Source: [Clostridium] asparagiforme DSM 15981
GTDB lineage: Bacteria > Bacillota > Clostridia > Lachnospirales > Lachnospiraceae
NCBI GenBank assembly: GCA_025149125.1
Contig: CP102272.1
Coordinates: 62,001 to 126,000, forward strand
Reading direction: 5' to 3'
DNA: 64,000 nt
This document shows positions 34,130 to 43,470 of the stretch, piece after piece. Within the stretch, counting starts at the first letter, position 1, and each line of letters starts with the position of its first letter. The notes under the pieces were generated by a model. The model saw nothing but the letters and a program-made list of their open reading frames with translations. It searched no databases and was not told where the DNA came from. The translations under genes and the position numbers were made by a program.

Positions 34130-36109
34130 TTAGTTGTAGGGTGGTCGCCCGAAAGCGTAAAAGTGGGATTGCCAGTAGCTTGTGTTAATATCTGCATACT
34201 GGATGGGGTCGCCGCAGTGCAGCATTTTTCCACCGCCCACATAGATACCCACATGGGAAACGCCCGGTGTATCGTAAGTGCCGACGAAAAAGATCAGGTC
34301 GCCGGGTCTTGCGTTGGCAGAAGATACCGGGGTGGAAATACTGTAGAGTCCCTGGGCTCCCAGCCTGCCCGTATTGCAGACGCCGCTTTGCGTCAGCACC
34401 CAGGACACGAAGCCGGAGCAATCAAAAGAAGTGTTCGGATTGCTGCCGCCCCAGACATAGGGATAGCCGATGTACTTCTCCGCCTCGGTAATGAGCGCTG
34501 CAAAGGTTTCATCTTCCAGTGCGGAAGGCGGGATATCATAGGTGGTTGGCGGTTTGGTGTACTTGTCTACATAGCCGGAGCCTGGGAACAAATCTTCCCG
34601 GTTCCCCAGCGTCGCCATATAGACCGCATACAGGGAAAGCGTTTCTTCGTCCATGATGTAGACCGGCACATGGGAAAGGTCGAAGTTTTCCAGCTTCACC
34701 TTGCAGATATAGTAGTTGTATGGTACTTCCACGTCATAGTCGTTTCCTTCGCTGTCTGTCCGTGTCTCCGTCCGATAGCGTACCTCCACCTCCACGGTCT
34801 GCGTCAGGATATACTGCTTTTCAAAGAGCATTTGCAATTCAGCCTGAACCTCGTCGATGGTGAACACCCCTTCATGGAACGCCGTGAGAATGGAGATCAG
34901 CACATAAGGGTCATGCTCGATCTCATCCAGATCAAAACGGTATTCGTCATATCCGGGGTACAGAGCCTCATAGTGGTCCAGCTCATATTGAAGCTCCTGC
35001 TCCAGTTCGCAGTAGGCCGCCTCCGCAGCCAGCATATCCGTGTCCTCGGAGAGATAAGAGGAAGTAAATACACCGCCCACACCGGAGCCTGCCATCATGG
35101 AACAGGAAGATACCCCGCCAAACAGCAGGGCAATACAGGCGCCAATGCCGATCACCAGCAGCACCGCCCGGCTATGGTGTTTGATGTAGAGGAATGTTTC
35201 CTTGAAGGCGTCCTTTGCTTTCTGCGCCGCACTTTTCGCCGTGGCCGCTGTGTTCTTTGCGGTTTTCTCTGCCTGTCGCAGCTCCTTTGCATAGTTCCGC
35301 TTGATCCGCTGTTTCTGCAGAAAGCGGGATACCGGGTTAGAAGCCGCCAATGCAGGATCATCATGCAGTGCCTTTTGGTAAAGGTAGTCGGCGTTTGCCT
35401 TAAAAGAAGCCTGCTCTGCCTTCGCCGCGTCACGCCAGGGCTTTGTGCGGTGGTGGTGAACGGCGGCACGGACTTTGCCTTTTCCGTAGGCAAGCCCGCG
35501 TTCCGTCAGCACCTCGCCCTTGTGTCCGGCCTCTACACCCACATTTTCCTGTTCCACCTCATGCACCTTCGCATGGGCGGCGTGGGCGATCTCATGAACC
35601 GGTCGGGAAAGTGGATTGTGCCGCAGGCGTCCGTTGGGGCGTTTCTCCACTTTTTCAATGTGAAGCTGCATCTTGCCTTTTCCGGCTGTCTCGTCAAAAA
35701 CACGCTCGGTACGGAGAATTTTCTTTGTGGGGATAGCGGCCTTTGCCGCGTCCAGCCGGTCCGCCGCACGGTCGGAACGGTCGATATATTTTCCAAGTGT
35801 GGGATCGGCGCGTTCTTCCTCGGTGAATTGCAGACGGGAGGACGGGCGCTGCCTTGTGGCAGAACCATCCCGCACCGCCTGGGTATCAGCCTTTTCCGCC
35901 TTTCGTGCACTTTTCTTCTCATGGTGTTCTGCCGCACGCAGGGCAAGGTCAGCCGCAGCGCCAGCGGATTCTTCCGAAGAAGCGGACAGCTCCGCTTCCG
36001 GCTCCCGGCTGCTAATATGTTTCACCTCGCCCGTGGCAAGATTTTCCGATACCGCACCGTCACGGGTCATTTTCTGCGTGATCTTATCGGTCGCTTTCAG
36101 TTCCCTCAT
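34130..36109 (-). CDS. NlpC/P60 peptidoglycan hydrolase of the conjugation system (CD1108-like)
   Basis: This 659-residue protein has a basic cytoplasmic N-terminal half (about 1-300) rich in Arg/Lys, one membrane helix (AVLLVIGIGACIALLFGG, about 315-335), a linker, and a C-terminal NlpC/P60 domain (about 545-659). Catalytic Cys564 is in FDCSGFVSWVL and the histidine partner is His619 in VSHVGIYVGG. It would cut peptide links in the wall at the mating site, as VirB1-like or CwlT-like enzymes do. It overlaps the methyltransferase stop (ATGA). The extended cytoplasmic part may link wall opening to the VirB4/VirD4 machinery. Confidence 0.88.
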   Translation of the reverse strand: MRELKATDKITQKMTRDGAVSENLATGEVKHISSREPEAELSASSEESAGAAADLALRAAEHHEKKSARKAEKADTQAVRDGSATRQRPSSRLQFTEEERADPTLGKYIDRSDRAADRLDAAKAAIPTKKILRTERVFDETAGKGKMQLHIEKVEKRPNGRLRHNPLSRPVHEIAHAAHAKVHEVEQENVGVEAGHKGEVLTERGLAYGKGKVRAAVHHHRTKPWRDAAKAEQASFKANADYLYQKALHDDPALAASNPVSRFLQKQRIKRNYAKELRQAEKTAKNTAATAKSAAQKAKDAFKETFLYIKHHSRAVLLVIGIGACIALLFGGVSSCSMMAGSGVGGVFTSSYLSEDTDMLAAEAAYCELEQELQYELDHYEALYPGYDEYRFDLDEIEHDPYVLISILTAFHEGVFTIDEVQAELQMLFEKQYILTQTVEVEVRYRTETRTDSEGNDYDVEVPYNYYICKVKLENFDLSHVPVYIMDEETLSLYAVYMATLGNREDLFPGSGYVDKYTKPPTTYDIPPSALEDETFAALITEAEKYIGYPYVWGGSNPNTSFDCSGFVSWVLTQSGVCNTGRLGAQGLYSISTPVSSANARPGDLIFFVGTYDTPGVSHVGIYVGGGKMLHCGDPIQYADINTSYWQSHFYAFGRPPYN

Positions 36110-37128
36110 AGGCAGTCACCTTCCTTTCCATAGGGGCAAAAGTCGCCGCAGGTGCCATTCTCGATCATGGCGATATAGCGGAAAATGGGATATGCCTGGG
36201 GCGGGCAGACCGCATTTCCCAATGTTTTCAGCCGCAGCGCCCGGTCATCCATGCGCTCGGTCATGCGGGGGATTCCTTCCGGTTCGGCGGCCCAGAGGAT
36301 ACGTCCGTCCATCCTTTCGGGAAGCCCATGAGCCATTCCACCCAATCCGGATTCAGCGCCGCCGTTTCGGACACCGGCCGCTCCTGGGAGATGATCTGCG
36401 CCGACAGGTTCCCGTCCTTCTTCGCCGGATCGAAGGCCGACGGCTTCAAGGTTGAGCGGAAACCGTCCGACGCCACCGGGGTCAGATAGAATACCGCCGC
36501 CGACAGGCTGAGGCTCCAGATTGCCCCGTTTCGGTTCCTCTTGCGGAATATCCCATTGTCCGACAGGAACACATCCAGGCTTGCCGCGTCCCTGGCGGTG
36601 TTGTTGTCGGAGGCAAGGGGTGTGGGAAACATCAGCCGCGACGATAAAAGTTCGCTGGCGCTCATGCCATGCGCCGACGCCGCAAGCCGGAAATACGAAT
36701 GGGAGAACAGCGTATCCCGCTTTTGCCAGGTCAAAGATCGTTTTGTCGAGCCCCATATTGATGAAGCCAGCAACATTTTCCCCAAGCACCCAGCGGGGCC
36801 GCAGCTCGGTAATAACGCGGCACATTTCCGGCCACAGGTAGCGTTCATCCGCAAAGCCCTTCCGTTTTCCGGCGGTGGAGAAGGGCTGACAGGGAAAGCC
36901 GCCTGAGATAACGGTAACTGTTTCAAGTCCTGTTTTTTCAAAAAACGCCTCCTTCGTAAAAGTAGTAATATCCCGGAACCTGGGAACATCCGGCCATCGT
37001 GCGGAGAGGACGGAGTGCGGAAAATCCGCCCACTCACACTGGCAGACGGTTTCAAACCCGGCAGCCTCCGCCGCCAGGTCCAGACCGCCAATGCCGGAAA
37101 ACAGGCTCACATGGGTCAGTTTATTCAT
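36106..37128 (-). pseudogene. DNA (cytosine-5-) methyltransferase, open but apparently frameshifted twice
   Basis: The start at 37,128 (MNKLTHVSLFSGIGGLDLAA) gives 340 codons. The N-terminal half is intact: motif I FSGIGG, motif IV GGFPCQPFS with catalytic Cys80, and motif VI GENVAG. From about 36,635 to 36,290 the open frame gives a Gly/Arg/Pro-rich sequence, whereas the +1 frame (codons in phase with 37,091) carries family blocks MFPTPLASDN, LTPVASDGFRS and LNPDWVEWLMGFPKGWTD. The original frame then resumes with TERMDDRALRLKTLGNAV, the expected C-terminal motif. Two compensating indels would explain this. As it stands the target-recognition part is scrambled and activity is doubtful, although the catalytic loop is present. 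Confidence 0.75.
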
Positions 37129-37294
37129 GGCCCTTCGGTACACGGAACGGTTCGATCTCACTTTCCAACTCCGCAAGGACCGCCTCCATATCCGCCGTGA
37201 CCGCCTTACTTCTGGCAATCAGCCGGTTCATCACATCAAAGAAGGTTTCGCCCTCCTGTTTTTCTTCCGTATGCAAATAGCGGGGATCATTCAT
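37121..37294 (-). CDS. Small hypothetical protein of the transfer operon
   Basis: AAAGGAG lies 10 bases before the ATG at 37,294, giving 57 residues: MNDPRYLHTEEKQEGETFF, then a helical DVMNRLIARSKAVTADMEAVLAELE region. It overlaps the stop of virB4 and the start of the methyltransferase, each by eight bases, which supports it being translated. It is charged and soluble with no known family. It might regulate the following methyltransferase, but nothing proves it. Confidence 0.6.
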   Translation of the reverse strand: MNDPRYLHTEEKQEGETFFDVMNRLIARSKAVTADMEAVLAELESEIEPFRVPKGHE

Positions 37295-39716
37295 GTTCGT
37301 TTTCTCCTTTCCCGGTTTCACCAAGTTTTGTCGTCATAATGCTGTAAAGTTCATTGTCCTTCGGGAAGTCATCCACAAAAGGCAGGATCACATTGCCGAA
37401 GAAGATCAGCCCCTCGCCGGGGCCTGCGTTGCTGATATGCGCCGCCTGCTGGTTAGAGATATTCAGGCGCTCGCAGAGAATTTTTCTGTCTCCGCTGGCC
37501 TGGTTCAGAAGGTACACAAAATCGCTGTTTTCAAAGATGTTCTCAATCTCCGGGGAGGAAAGCAGGTCCTTAATGTTCTGCGTGATCCCTGTGGGGATAC
37601 CGCCCCATTTGCGAAAGCGTTTCCAAATCTCCACGCTCCAGGCACCAACCTCGCCGCGCAGCAGAAGGTGGAACTCGTCTACGAAGTACCAGGTGGATTT
37701 ACCCTGATCCCGGTTTTGGGAAACACGGTTCCACACCTGATCCTGGATCACCAGCATACCCAGGCTTTTGAGCTGCTTTCCCAGTTCCTTGATATCAAAG
37801 CAGACAATGCGGTTGTTGATATCCACATTGGTGCGGTGATTAAAAACATTCAGGCTGCCATGCACATACAGTTCCAGTGCCGCCGCGATCCGCTGTGCCT
37901 CCGGCTCCGGCTGCCGTTTGATCTCGTCATACAAATCTTCCAACAGCGGCATATTCTCCGGGCGGGGGTCTGCAATATAGGGGCGGTACACGATCCGCAC
38001 AGCACGGTCAATGACCGTTTTCTCCACCGGCTCCAGACCGTTCCGTCCGCCTGCCGCCAGTTCGCAGAATGACAGGATAAAGTCGGATTTCAGCGCCAGC
38101 GGGTTATCGTCCTCGCTATAATTGAGGTTGATATCCATAGGGTTCACATACTGCGTGCTGGTAGGCGAGATTTTGATGACCTGGCCTTCCAGCCGGTTCA
38201 CCAGCGGAAAATATTCCGCCTCCGGATCGCAGATCAGGATATCGTCCTTTGTGTTCAGGAACACACCCACGATGGAACGCTTTGCAGAAAAACTCTTGCC
38301 GCTACCGGGTGTGCCTAAGATCATGCCGTTGGGTGTTTTCAGCTTTTTGCGGTCAGCAAGGATCATGTTGCCGGAAGTGGCATTAAGCCCGTAGTAAAGA
38401 GCTTCGCCGCCGTGGAAAATCTCCTGTGTGGTGAAGGGAACGAACACCGCCACCGCCGAAGTGGTAAGCCCGCGCTGTATCTTAATGCGGTTGACACCCA
38501 GGGGCAGAGCCGACACGAAGCCGTCCTCCTGCTGAAAGTCCAGCCGCACCAGGGAGCAGTTATATTTCTGCGCCACGCTTGTCGCACGGAGAAGGTCATT
38601 CTCCAGCTTTTGCTTGCTGTCCGCAAAGTTCACCACCAGGAAGGTCATCAGGAACATTCGCTCATTTCTGCTTTGCAGATCACGGAGGATGTTCTTTGCC
38701 TCGCCTGCGTAGGTGGCAAGGTCAGTGGGGATGATATCCATATCGAAACCTTCCCGCACCGCCTTTTTCTGCGCGTCGATCTTCATACTGTCAATATCGG
38801 TGATCTTTCGCTTGACCGTTTTGATCGCCTCGTTCTGATCCATGCTGCGGATATGGAGGCTGACAAGCAGCCCGCTGTCCGTATCCAGCAGTTCGGTGAG
38901 CATACGGTCATCCATTTCCGGTGCGCTGATCTGCAGAAAGGACACGGCACAGAATTTATCCGCCATCGTGAACTTCCGTGCTTCACCGAAGCGGAAAGAA
39001 GAAGGTGCGATAAAATCCTGAACCGACAGGCCGGAAGGGGCAAGCCAGCTCCATTCAAAGGCAAACCGTTCCCCGTCCGGGTGCAGGATGCCGTGGAGCA
39101 TTTCCAGCCACTCCTTGCCGCCAAGCTCCTTTGCCAGAGCACCCATGACCTTGAAATGGTTGAGGGCGTCCATGACGATCCGGGAAAATCGTGCCCGTGC
39201 AGTTTTACTGTCCCGTGCCTCGATGGTGAGGGTCAGGTACTTTGTTTTGATAAGACCGTTGTTGCCCCGTTCAAGCTGCTTGCGGAGCATTTGCGTGTAA
39301 AGCTCACGGATATGGTCAAAGTGATCTCCCTGCGCCGCGATCTCGATACGCTTCACAAAATCCTCCCGGTTCATGCGGCGGCTCACAAGGGAGAGCTGCA
39401 TCCCGATAGAAGCGTCATGGGCGTTATACATATCGCAGAGGGCTTCAAAGATCGCCGTCTGGTCGTCAGGCTTTGCAAGCTGATAATTCACATCCTCGAA
39501 CTCGATACACTTCGACCAGATGTGGTCGTCCAGCTTGCACAGACCGTCCGGGTACATCTGGCGGAACGGTAAGGTGTCCTGTGCGGAATGTACCTTGCCG
39601 TCGCCTCTGGCGGTTTCCAGGATACGGCTGATCTCACGCTTTTCTGCGGCGGTCAGTTTTACCGCGGCTTTTGCCGCCTGCCGTGCCTGCGGCTCTGGCT
39701 TTCGCTTTCTGAACAA
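37287..39716 (-). CDS. VirB4-family conjugation ATPase
   Basis: This 809-residue motor of the type IV secretion channel has a VirB4 N-terminal domain (about 1-430), then a RecA-like ATPase with Walker A GTPGSGKS at Gly468-Ser475, Walker B region STWYFVDEFHLLL and the late NIKDLLSSPEIENIFENSD block common to TraE/VirB4 proteins. The start lies 83 bases inside the prgI gene in another frame, so the two are co-translated. It acts at the inner face of the membrane with VirD4. Confidence 0.93.
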   Translation of the reverse strand: MFRKRKPEPQARQAAKAAVKLTAAEKREISRILETARGDGKVHSAQDTLPFRQMYPDGLCKLDDHIWSKCIEFEDVNYQLAKPDDQTAIFEALCDMYNAHDASIGMQLSLVSRRMNREDFVKRIEIAAQGDHFDHIRELYTQMLRKQLERGNNGLIKTKYLTLTIEARDSKTARARFSRIVMDALNHFKVMGALAKELGGKEWLEMLHGILHPDGERFAFEWSWLAPSGLSVQDFIAPSSFRFGEARKFTMADKFCAVSFLQISAPEMDDRMLTELLDTDSGLLVSLHIRSMDQNEAIKTVKRKITDIDSMKIDAQKKAVREGFDMDIIPTDLATYAGEAKNILRDLQSRNERMFLMTFLVVNFADSKQKLENDLLRATSVAQKYNCSLVRLDFQQEDGFVSALPLGVNRIKIQRGLTTSAVAVFVPFTTQEIFHGGEALYYGLNATSGNMILADRKKLKTPNGMILGTPGSGKSFSAKRSIVGVFLNTKDDILICDPEAEYFPLVNRLEGQVIKISPTSTQYVNPMDINLNYSEDDNPLALKSDFILSFCELAAGGRNGLEPVEKTVIDRAVRIVYRPYIADPRPENMPLLEDLYDEIKRQPEPEAQRIAAALELYVHGSLNVFNHRTNVDINNRIVCFDIKELGKQLKSLGMLVIQDQVWNRVSQNRDQGKSTWYFVDEFHLLLRGEVGAWSVEIWKRFRKWGGIPTGITQNIKDLLSSPEIENIFENSDFVYLLNQASGDRKILCERLNISNQQAAHISNAGPGEGLIFFGNVILPFVDDFPKDNELYSIMTTKLGETGKGENEHE

Positions 39717-40068
39717 TGGCTTTCACCTCCTTTTCCGCCTGGGCCTGCCGCTCCAGGGCTACATAGAAATTGTTTGTCTGGTAAGGCCGTTCCTTCGTCC
39801 GCAGGAACATACAGCGGATGACCTGTCCGGCCACCACCTCCAGGGGTTGACCATGCCGCTCATACATGGCGAGCAGAAAGAACGGGAGCATGACGATAAT
39901 CATGCAGAACGCGGCGGCGCTGTTGCTGGCCGTGCGTCTGAGCAAAAAGAAAAGCGGTACTCCGATGAGTGCCGCCGCTCCGAAACATATAAGCTGCCGT
40001 TTGGTAAGCCCAAACAGCACTTTGGATTTTACTTTCGTCAAATCCTTTGGAATGGTTACATACGCCAA
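39634..40068 (-). CDS. PrgI-family membrane protein of the transfer channel
   Basis: This 144-residue protein has the family start MAYVTIPKDLTKVKSKVLFGLTKRQ (the last part as LFGLTKRQLICFGAA), two membrane helices (about 29-48 and 53-70) and a basic C-terminal tail ending GKSRGKTDRRRKA. PrgI is the VirB3-like partner of VirB4 in Gram-positive systems. Its long overlap with virB4 in a different frame ensures matched synthesis. Confidence 0.9.
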   Translation of the reverse strand: MAYVTIPKDLTKVKSKVLFGLTKRQLICFGAAALIGVPLFFLLRRTASNSAAAFCMIIVMLPFFLLAMYERHGQPLEVVAGQVIRCMFLRTKERPYQTNNFYVALERQAQAEKEVKAIVQKAKARAAGTAGGKSRGKTDRRRKA

Positions 40069-40082
40069 TTTACCAAGCCTCC

Positions 40083-40952
40083 TTAATGCGCTCCGAACAG
40101 GCTCTTAGAGAGGCTGCCGGTCTTGAACAGGGCGAAGCACAGCAGAACCGTGTAGCCCATGCAGGCCCATATCGCGCCTGAGATATTTCCGTCCGTGGCG
40201 ATACTCTGTACCAAAACAGAGTAGATTCCCACGCACACCATGATTAGAAATGCCTGGAACGCCAATGCAAACAGGGATTTCAAGTAGTTCTGTCCTGTAT
40301 GGCTCCAATCCCGGTTTGTCATAGTGGCAAGCGGAATCGGTCCAACGGAAGTTGTCAAATACACCTCGATCATGCGGCCGTAGATGACAAGCATGATACA
40401 GATGGAAAGGGCGTTCATGGTAAGCCCCACGAAAAGGGACTGGAACCACAGCCCGAACAGTTCTCCCGTGCCCAGGGCTTCAAGCTGCGCCTCCATATCC
40501 GTGATGACGCTGCTGATATCAATGGAGGTATTCCCAATGATGACGCCTGCGCTGCTGTTCACAACGCTTTGCCCCACATCGAAGATACCCATGACGATAT
40601 TCCATGTGTTCGTCACAATGAGAACGGCACAGAAAGTCTTGAAAATCCACTTGAAGAACATCCAGGTATCTACATCGTGCAGATTGTTTTTCTCTGTCAC
40701 AAGCTGGATCAGCTCATAACACATTACGAATGTCAGGATAACCCCGGCGATTGGAACGATCACCGTTTCAGAGAGGTTTCGGATCATAGAAAAGACGCCG
40801 CTGTTCCATGCCAGCGGCGTCTGTCCCACTTCACCGGCGATCTCGCCTACTTTGGTATTGACCGTATCGAACATGCCCGACAGGTTTCCCATGATCCCCT
40901 CGATGAGCAGTCCTCGGAGCCATTCATCGAGTTTGTCGAGTATGCCGCCCAT
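40083..40952 (-). CDS. VirB6/TrbL-like polytopic membrane protein
   Basis: This 289-residue protein has an N-terminal amphipathic part (MGGILDKLDEWLRGLLIEGI) and about six membrane helices, among them VIVPIAGVILTFVMCYELIQL, FKWIFKTFCAVLIVTNTWNI and IWACMGYTVLLCFALFKTG. Gene order after Maff2 and before PrgI is that of the VirB6-like channel component in Tn1549-type elements. It would form the inner-membrane pore platform. Confidence 0.85.
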   Translation of the reverse strand: MGGILDKLDEWLRGLLIEGIMGNLSGMFDTVNTKVGEIAGEVGQTPLAWNSGVFSMIRNLSETVIVPIAGVILTFVMCYELIQLVTEKNNLHDVDTWMFFKWIFKTFCAVLIVTNTWNIVMGIFDVGQSVVNSSAGVIIGNTSIDISSVITDMEAQLEALGTGELFGLWFQSLFVGLTMNALSICIMLVIYGRMIEVYLTTSVGPIPLATMTNRDWSHTGQNYLKSLFALAFQAFLIMVCVGIYSVLVQSIATDGNISGAIWACMGYTVLLCFALFKTGSLSKSLFGAH

Positions 40953-40972
40953 AAGCGATCACCGCCGGACGA

Positions 40973-41188
40973 TCAACCGAACAGGCCGGAGAGCAGAGGT
41001 ACAAGGGTGATGCCGATGAGGGCGACACCGCCGCCGGCCATCAACTGTTTCATACCCTGGCTTTTGGAAGCAGGGTTGTCCTGGCCGTAACCTTCCAGAA
41101 GGTTGATAACGCCCCAGATACCAAGACCTGCGCCCAGGGCCACTACGAGAGTCTGCAAAACACCAACTGCACTGTTGAAAAATTCCAT
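40973..41188 (-). CDS. Maff2-family small membrane protein
   Basis: This 71-residue protein has two hydrophobic helices (LQTLVVALGAGLGIWGVINLL and LMAGGGVALIGITLVPLLSGLF) joined by a polar loop EGYGQDNPASKSQG. The size, topology and position between VirD4 and VirB6 match the Maff2 family, which is comparable to a VirB2-like subunit. AGGAGG precedes the ATG. Confidence 0.9.
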   Translation of the reverse strand: MEFFNSAVGVLQTLVVALGAGLGIWGVINLLEGYGQDNPASKSQGMKQLMAGGGVALIGITLVPLLSGLFG

Positions 41189-41224
41189 AAAATAATCCTC
41201 CTAAAAAATGTTTTTGATTTTTGG

Positions 41225-42982
41225 TTAAGTTGTTGCGTCAATCTCGTACACATCGAAGGTGTCCGTGGGTTTTACCACGGTACGCTGCTTCTTCATGTAC
41301 CGTTCCATGTCAAAGACATTTTTAGGGTCGGCGTCGGCCGTGTATCTGTAATTCGGGTGCCGGGTGAGGTCGTACTTGTCCGAAAGGAACGGGCGCACGC
41401 CCCGCAGCATGAAGATACACTTGCCACCGTCCATCACTGCCAATTCGTCTTGGGTCATCAACTCCTTTCCTAATTTCTGATAACTGAGGCCATGGGAAAC
41501 CTGACTGCCCCGGTTTTCAGACTGGTTATAGAGATCAATGGTCTCTTTTCCCAGCAGCTCCGAAATTTCCTTGAGCGTGGATTTCTCCTTGCCTCCCAAA
41601 AACAAAGTGCTGTCACAGTTACCGACGATGGTATCTGCCGCGTCCTTGTAGATGGTCTTTAGCTGACTCTGCGACTGCAAAATAATAGAAGCCGATATTT
41701 CACGGCTTCGGATGGTGGCAATCAGCTTATCGAAGTTCGGTATCTGGCCGATGTTGGCAAACTCGTCCAGGATCAGACGGACATGGACGGGCAGCCGCCC
41801 GCCGTAGAAGTCATCCGCCTTGTCGCAGAGCAGATTGAAAAGCTGACTATACATGAGGGCGGCCACGAAATTGAAAGTGTTGTCCGTATCCGAAAGGATC
41901 ACAAACAGCGCCGTCTTTTGGTCGCCCAGGGTATCCAGTTCCAGTTCGTCATATTCCATCAGGTCCCGCAGCTCCTTGATGTCGAAGGGAGCAAGCCGGG
42001 CGCCACAGGAAATGAGGATGGATTTTAAGGTTTTGCCCGCCGCCATCTTGAATTTGCGGTACTGCTTGACGGCGAAGTGGTCCGGCTCCCGTTCCTCCAA
42101 CTGAGAAAAGAGCAGGTCCACCGGGCTTTGATAAGTCTCGTCGTCCTCTCTGGCTTCACTGGCATTGATAAGGTCCAGAAGTGTGATGAAGTTCTTTTCT
42201 TCCTCCGTGGCCTCGTACCAGATGTAGCCGATCAGTGCGGAATAATAGAGGCGTTCCGCTTTGACCCAGAAATCTTCCGAAGATTTTTCGCCTTCGCCCT
42301 TCGTGTTCATAATCAGGGCGTTCACCAGCTTTAAGATATCTTTCTCTGATCGGATATAAGCCAGCGGATTGTATTTCATGGATTTTCGGAAGTTTATCAG
42401 GTTGAGGCACTTGATACGGTATTTCTTCCGTTCCAGGAAAGCGCCGATCTCCGGCAGCAAGGTTCCTTTCGGATCAGTGCAGACATAGGACGAATGAGCT
42501 TGCAGCAGCGACGGCTTACAGAAGAACCGCGTCTTGCCGCTGCCGGAACCGCCGATCACCAGAATGTTTTTATTTCTGGCATACTTCGGCTGCTTTGGGC
42601 GGCTCGCCATCGTGATTCGCTCCGTCTGCGTCATGGGGATGTTCTGGAAAAAGTCCTTGTCCATGTAGGGGGCGATATCCGCCGCTGTCCCCCAGCGGGC
42701 AGAACCATACTCGATCCCGTGACGGTACTTCTTAGCGTTCTTGCCTTTCAGGTAGACTGCCATGCGGAGAATCACCGCACCGGCTATGCCGATCAGCAGG
42801 TCCGTGGGATGGAAACTGAGCCACGGGGAGGAAAGCGCTGCCGTGAAGCCGTCCCCAATGGAAAGCAGCTTGCCAGAGAGGTCAGCACCGGGCGCAAGCC
42901 GGAAAGCCTGTGCCAGCTTATCGAAGGGATACACGAACAGAAGATACGGAAGGTTCAGCAAAAACAGTTTTTTCATGTTCAT
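41225..42982 (-). CDS. VirD4/TraG type IV coupling protein
   Basis: This 585-residue ATPase links the relaxosome to the channel. It has two N-terminal membrane helices (about 5-20 and 45-75) and a Walker A GGSGSGKTRFF with Lys150. The Walker B region contains VHVRLILDEFANIGQIP and is followed by SREISASIILQSQSQLK. The start overlaps the pcfB stop (ATGA). The coupling protein selects the relaxase and possibly the accessory proteins of this operon that share a C-terminal SIRERL module. Confidence 0.95.
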   Translation of the reverse strand: MNMKKLFLLNLPYLLFVYPFDKLAQAFRLAPGADLSGKLLSIGDGFTAALSSPWLSFHPTDLLIGIAGAVILRMAVYLKGKNAKKYRHGIEYGSARWGTAADIAPYMDKDFFQNIPMTQTERITMASRPKQPKYARNKNILVIGGSGSGKTRFFCKPSLLQAHSSYVCTDPKGTLLPEIGAFLERKKYRIKCLNLINFRKSMKYNPLAYIRSEKDILKLVNALIMNTKGEGEKSSEDFWVKAERLYYSALIGYIWYEATEEEKNFITLLDLINASEAREDDETYQSPVDLLFSQLEEREPDHFAVKQYRKFKMAAGKTLKSILISCGARLAPFDIKELRDLMEYDELELDTLGDQKTALFVILSDTDNTFNFVAALMYSQLFNLLCDKADDFYGGRLPVHVRLILDEFANIGQIPNFDKLIATIRSREISASIILQSQSQLKTIYKDAADTIVGNCDSTLFLGGKEKSTLKEISELLGKETIDLYNQSENRGSQVSHGLSYQKLGKELMTQDELAVMDGGKCIFMLRGVRPFLSDKYDLTRHPNYRYTADADPKNVFDMERYMKKQRTVVKPTDTFDVYEIDATT

Positions 42983-43470
42983 CTCTGCACGCTCCGATCT
43001 TTGACCTTTACTTTCTCCCGGTCAATGGTGCGGTGTTCCGTTTTCTCCGCCGCCTGTTCCTTCGCCTGGGTCAGCCGTTCCCGGATGGATGGCTTTTCCT
43101 CACGGCTCATTTTCCGGCTGGCAAACTCCTGAAATGCCGCTGTGATGGCGTCTGCATCCCGGCTTTTGAAAAAGACCAGGTAACGGGGCTGCTCTGCGGC
43201 GGTGTCCTTCTTCAAGGCAAAATCCACATGGTATTTCTTCGCCACACGGGAGAAGGCCTTGATATTCTTGTCACTGATCTCGATATTGGCAAGACCGGCG
43301 TTCTGGCTGGCAAGTTGTTTAAGACTCTGCCTGCCGCGGTAGATTTTGGGCTTCTGGCTTTTCTGGATTTCCTCCAGGAACTTTTTGACGGCCTTTTCAA
43401 AGACCTGCTCACTTAGCTTGGCTCCGTCAACAATGAGCGTCACGGCGCCCCGCGTTACTTCCTCCTGCAT
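42979..43470 (-). CDS. PcfB family protein (DUF3801) with SIRERL tail
   Basis: This 163-residue protein starts directly after the repA stop. It contains the DUF3801/PcfB pattern GRQSLKQLASQNAGLANIEI, then KNIKAFSRVAKKYHVDFALKK, and RYLVFFKSRDADAITAAFQEF. PcfB-like proteins bring substrate to the VirD4 coupling ATPase in enterococcal systems. The C-terminus has KPSIRERLTQAKEQAAEK, nearly the same tail as in the two ArdA-related proteins. It is coupled to virD4 by a four-base overlap. Confidence 0.88.
   Translation of the reverse strand: MQEEVTRGAVTLIVDGAKLSEQVFEKAVKKFLEEIQKSQKPKIYRGRQSLKQLASQNAGLANIEISDKNIKAFSRVAKKYHVDFALKKDTAAEQPRYLVFFKSRDADAITAAFQEFASRKMSREEKPSIRERLTQAKEQAAEKTEHRTIDREKVKVKDRSVQR

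Noticed and set aside
34163-36133. Very long open frame opposite the NlpC/P60 gene, and similar long frames opposite other transfer genes
   Set aside because: These are mirror effects of GC-rich codon use. They lack ribosome sites and family motifs, while the opposite strand has clear domains.
36261-37091. A 276-codon open frame inside the methyltransferase gene on the same strand
   Set aside because: Only its second half is protein-like, and that part is the displaced middle of the methyltransferase. It has no ribosome site, so it is treated as evidence of frame changes and not as a second gene.
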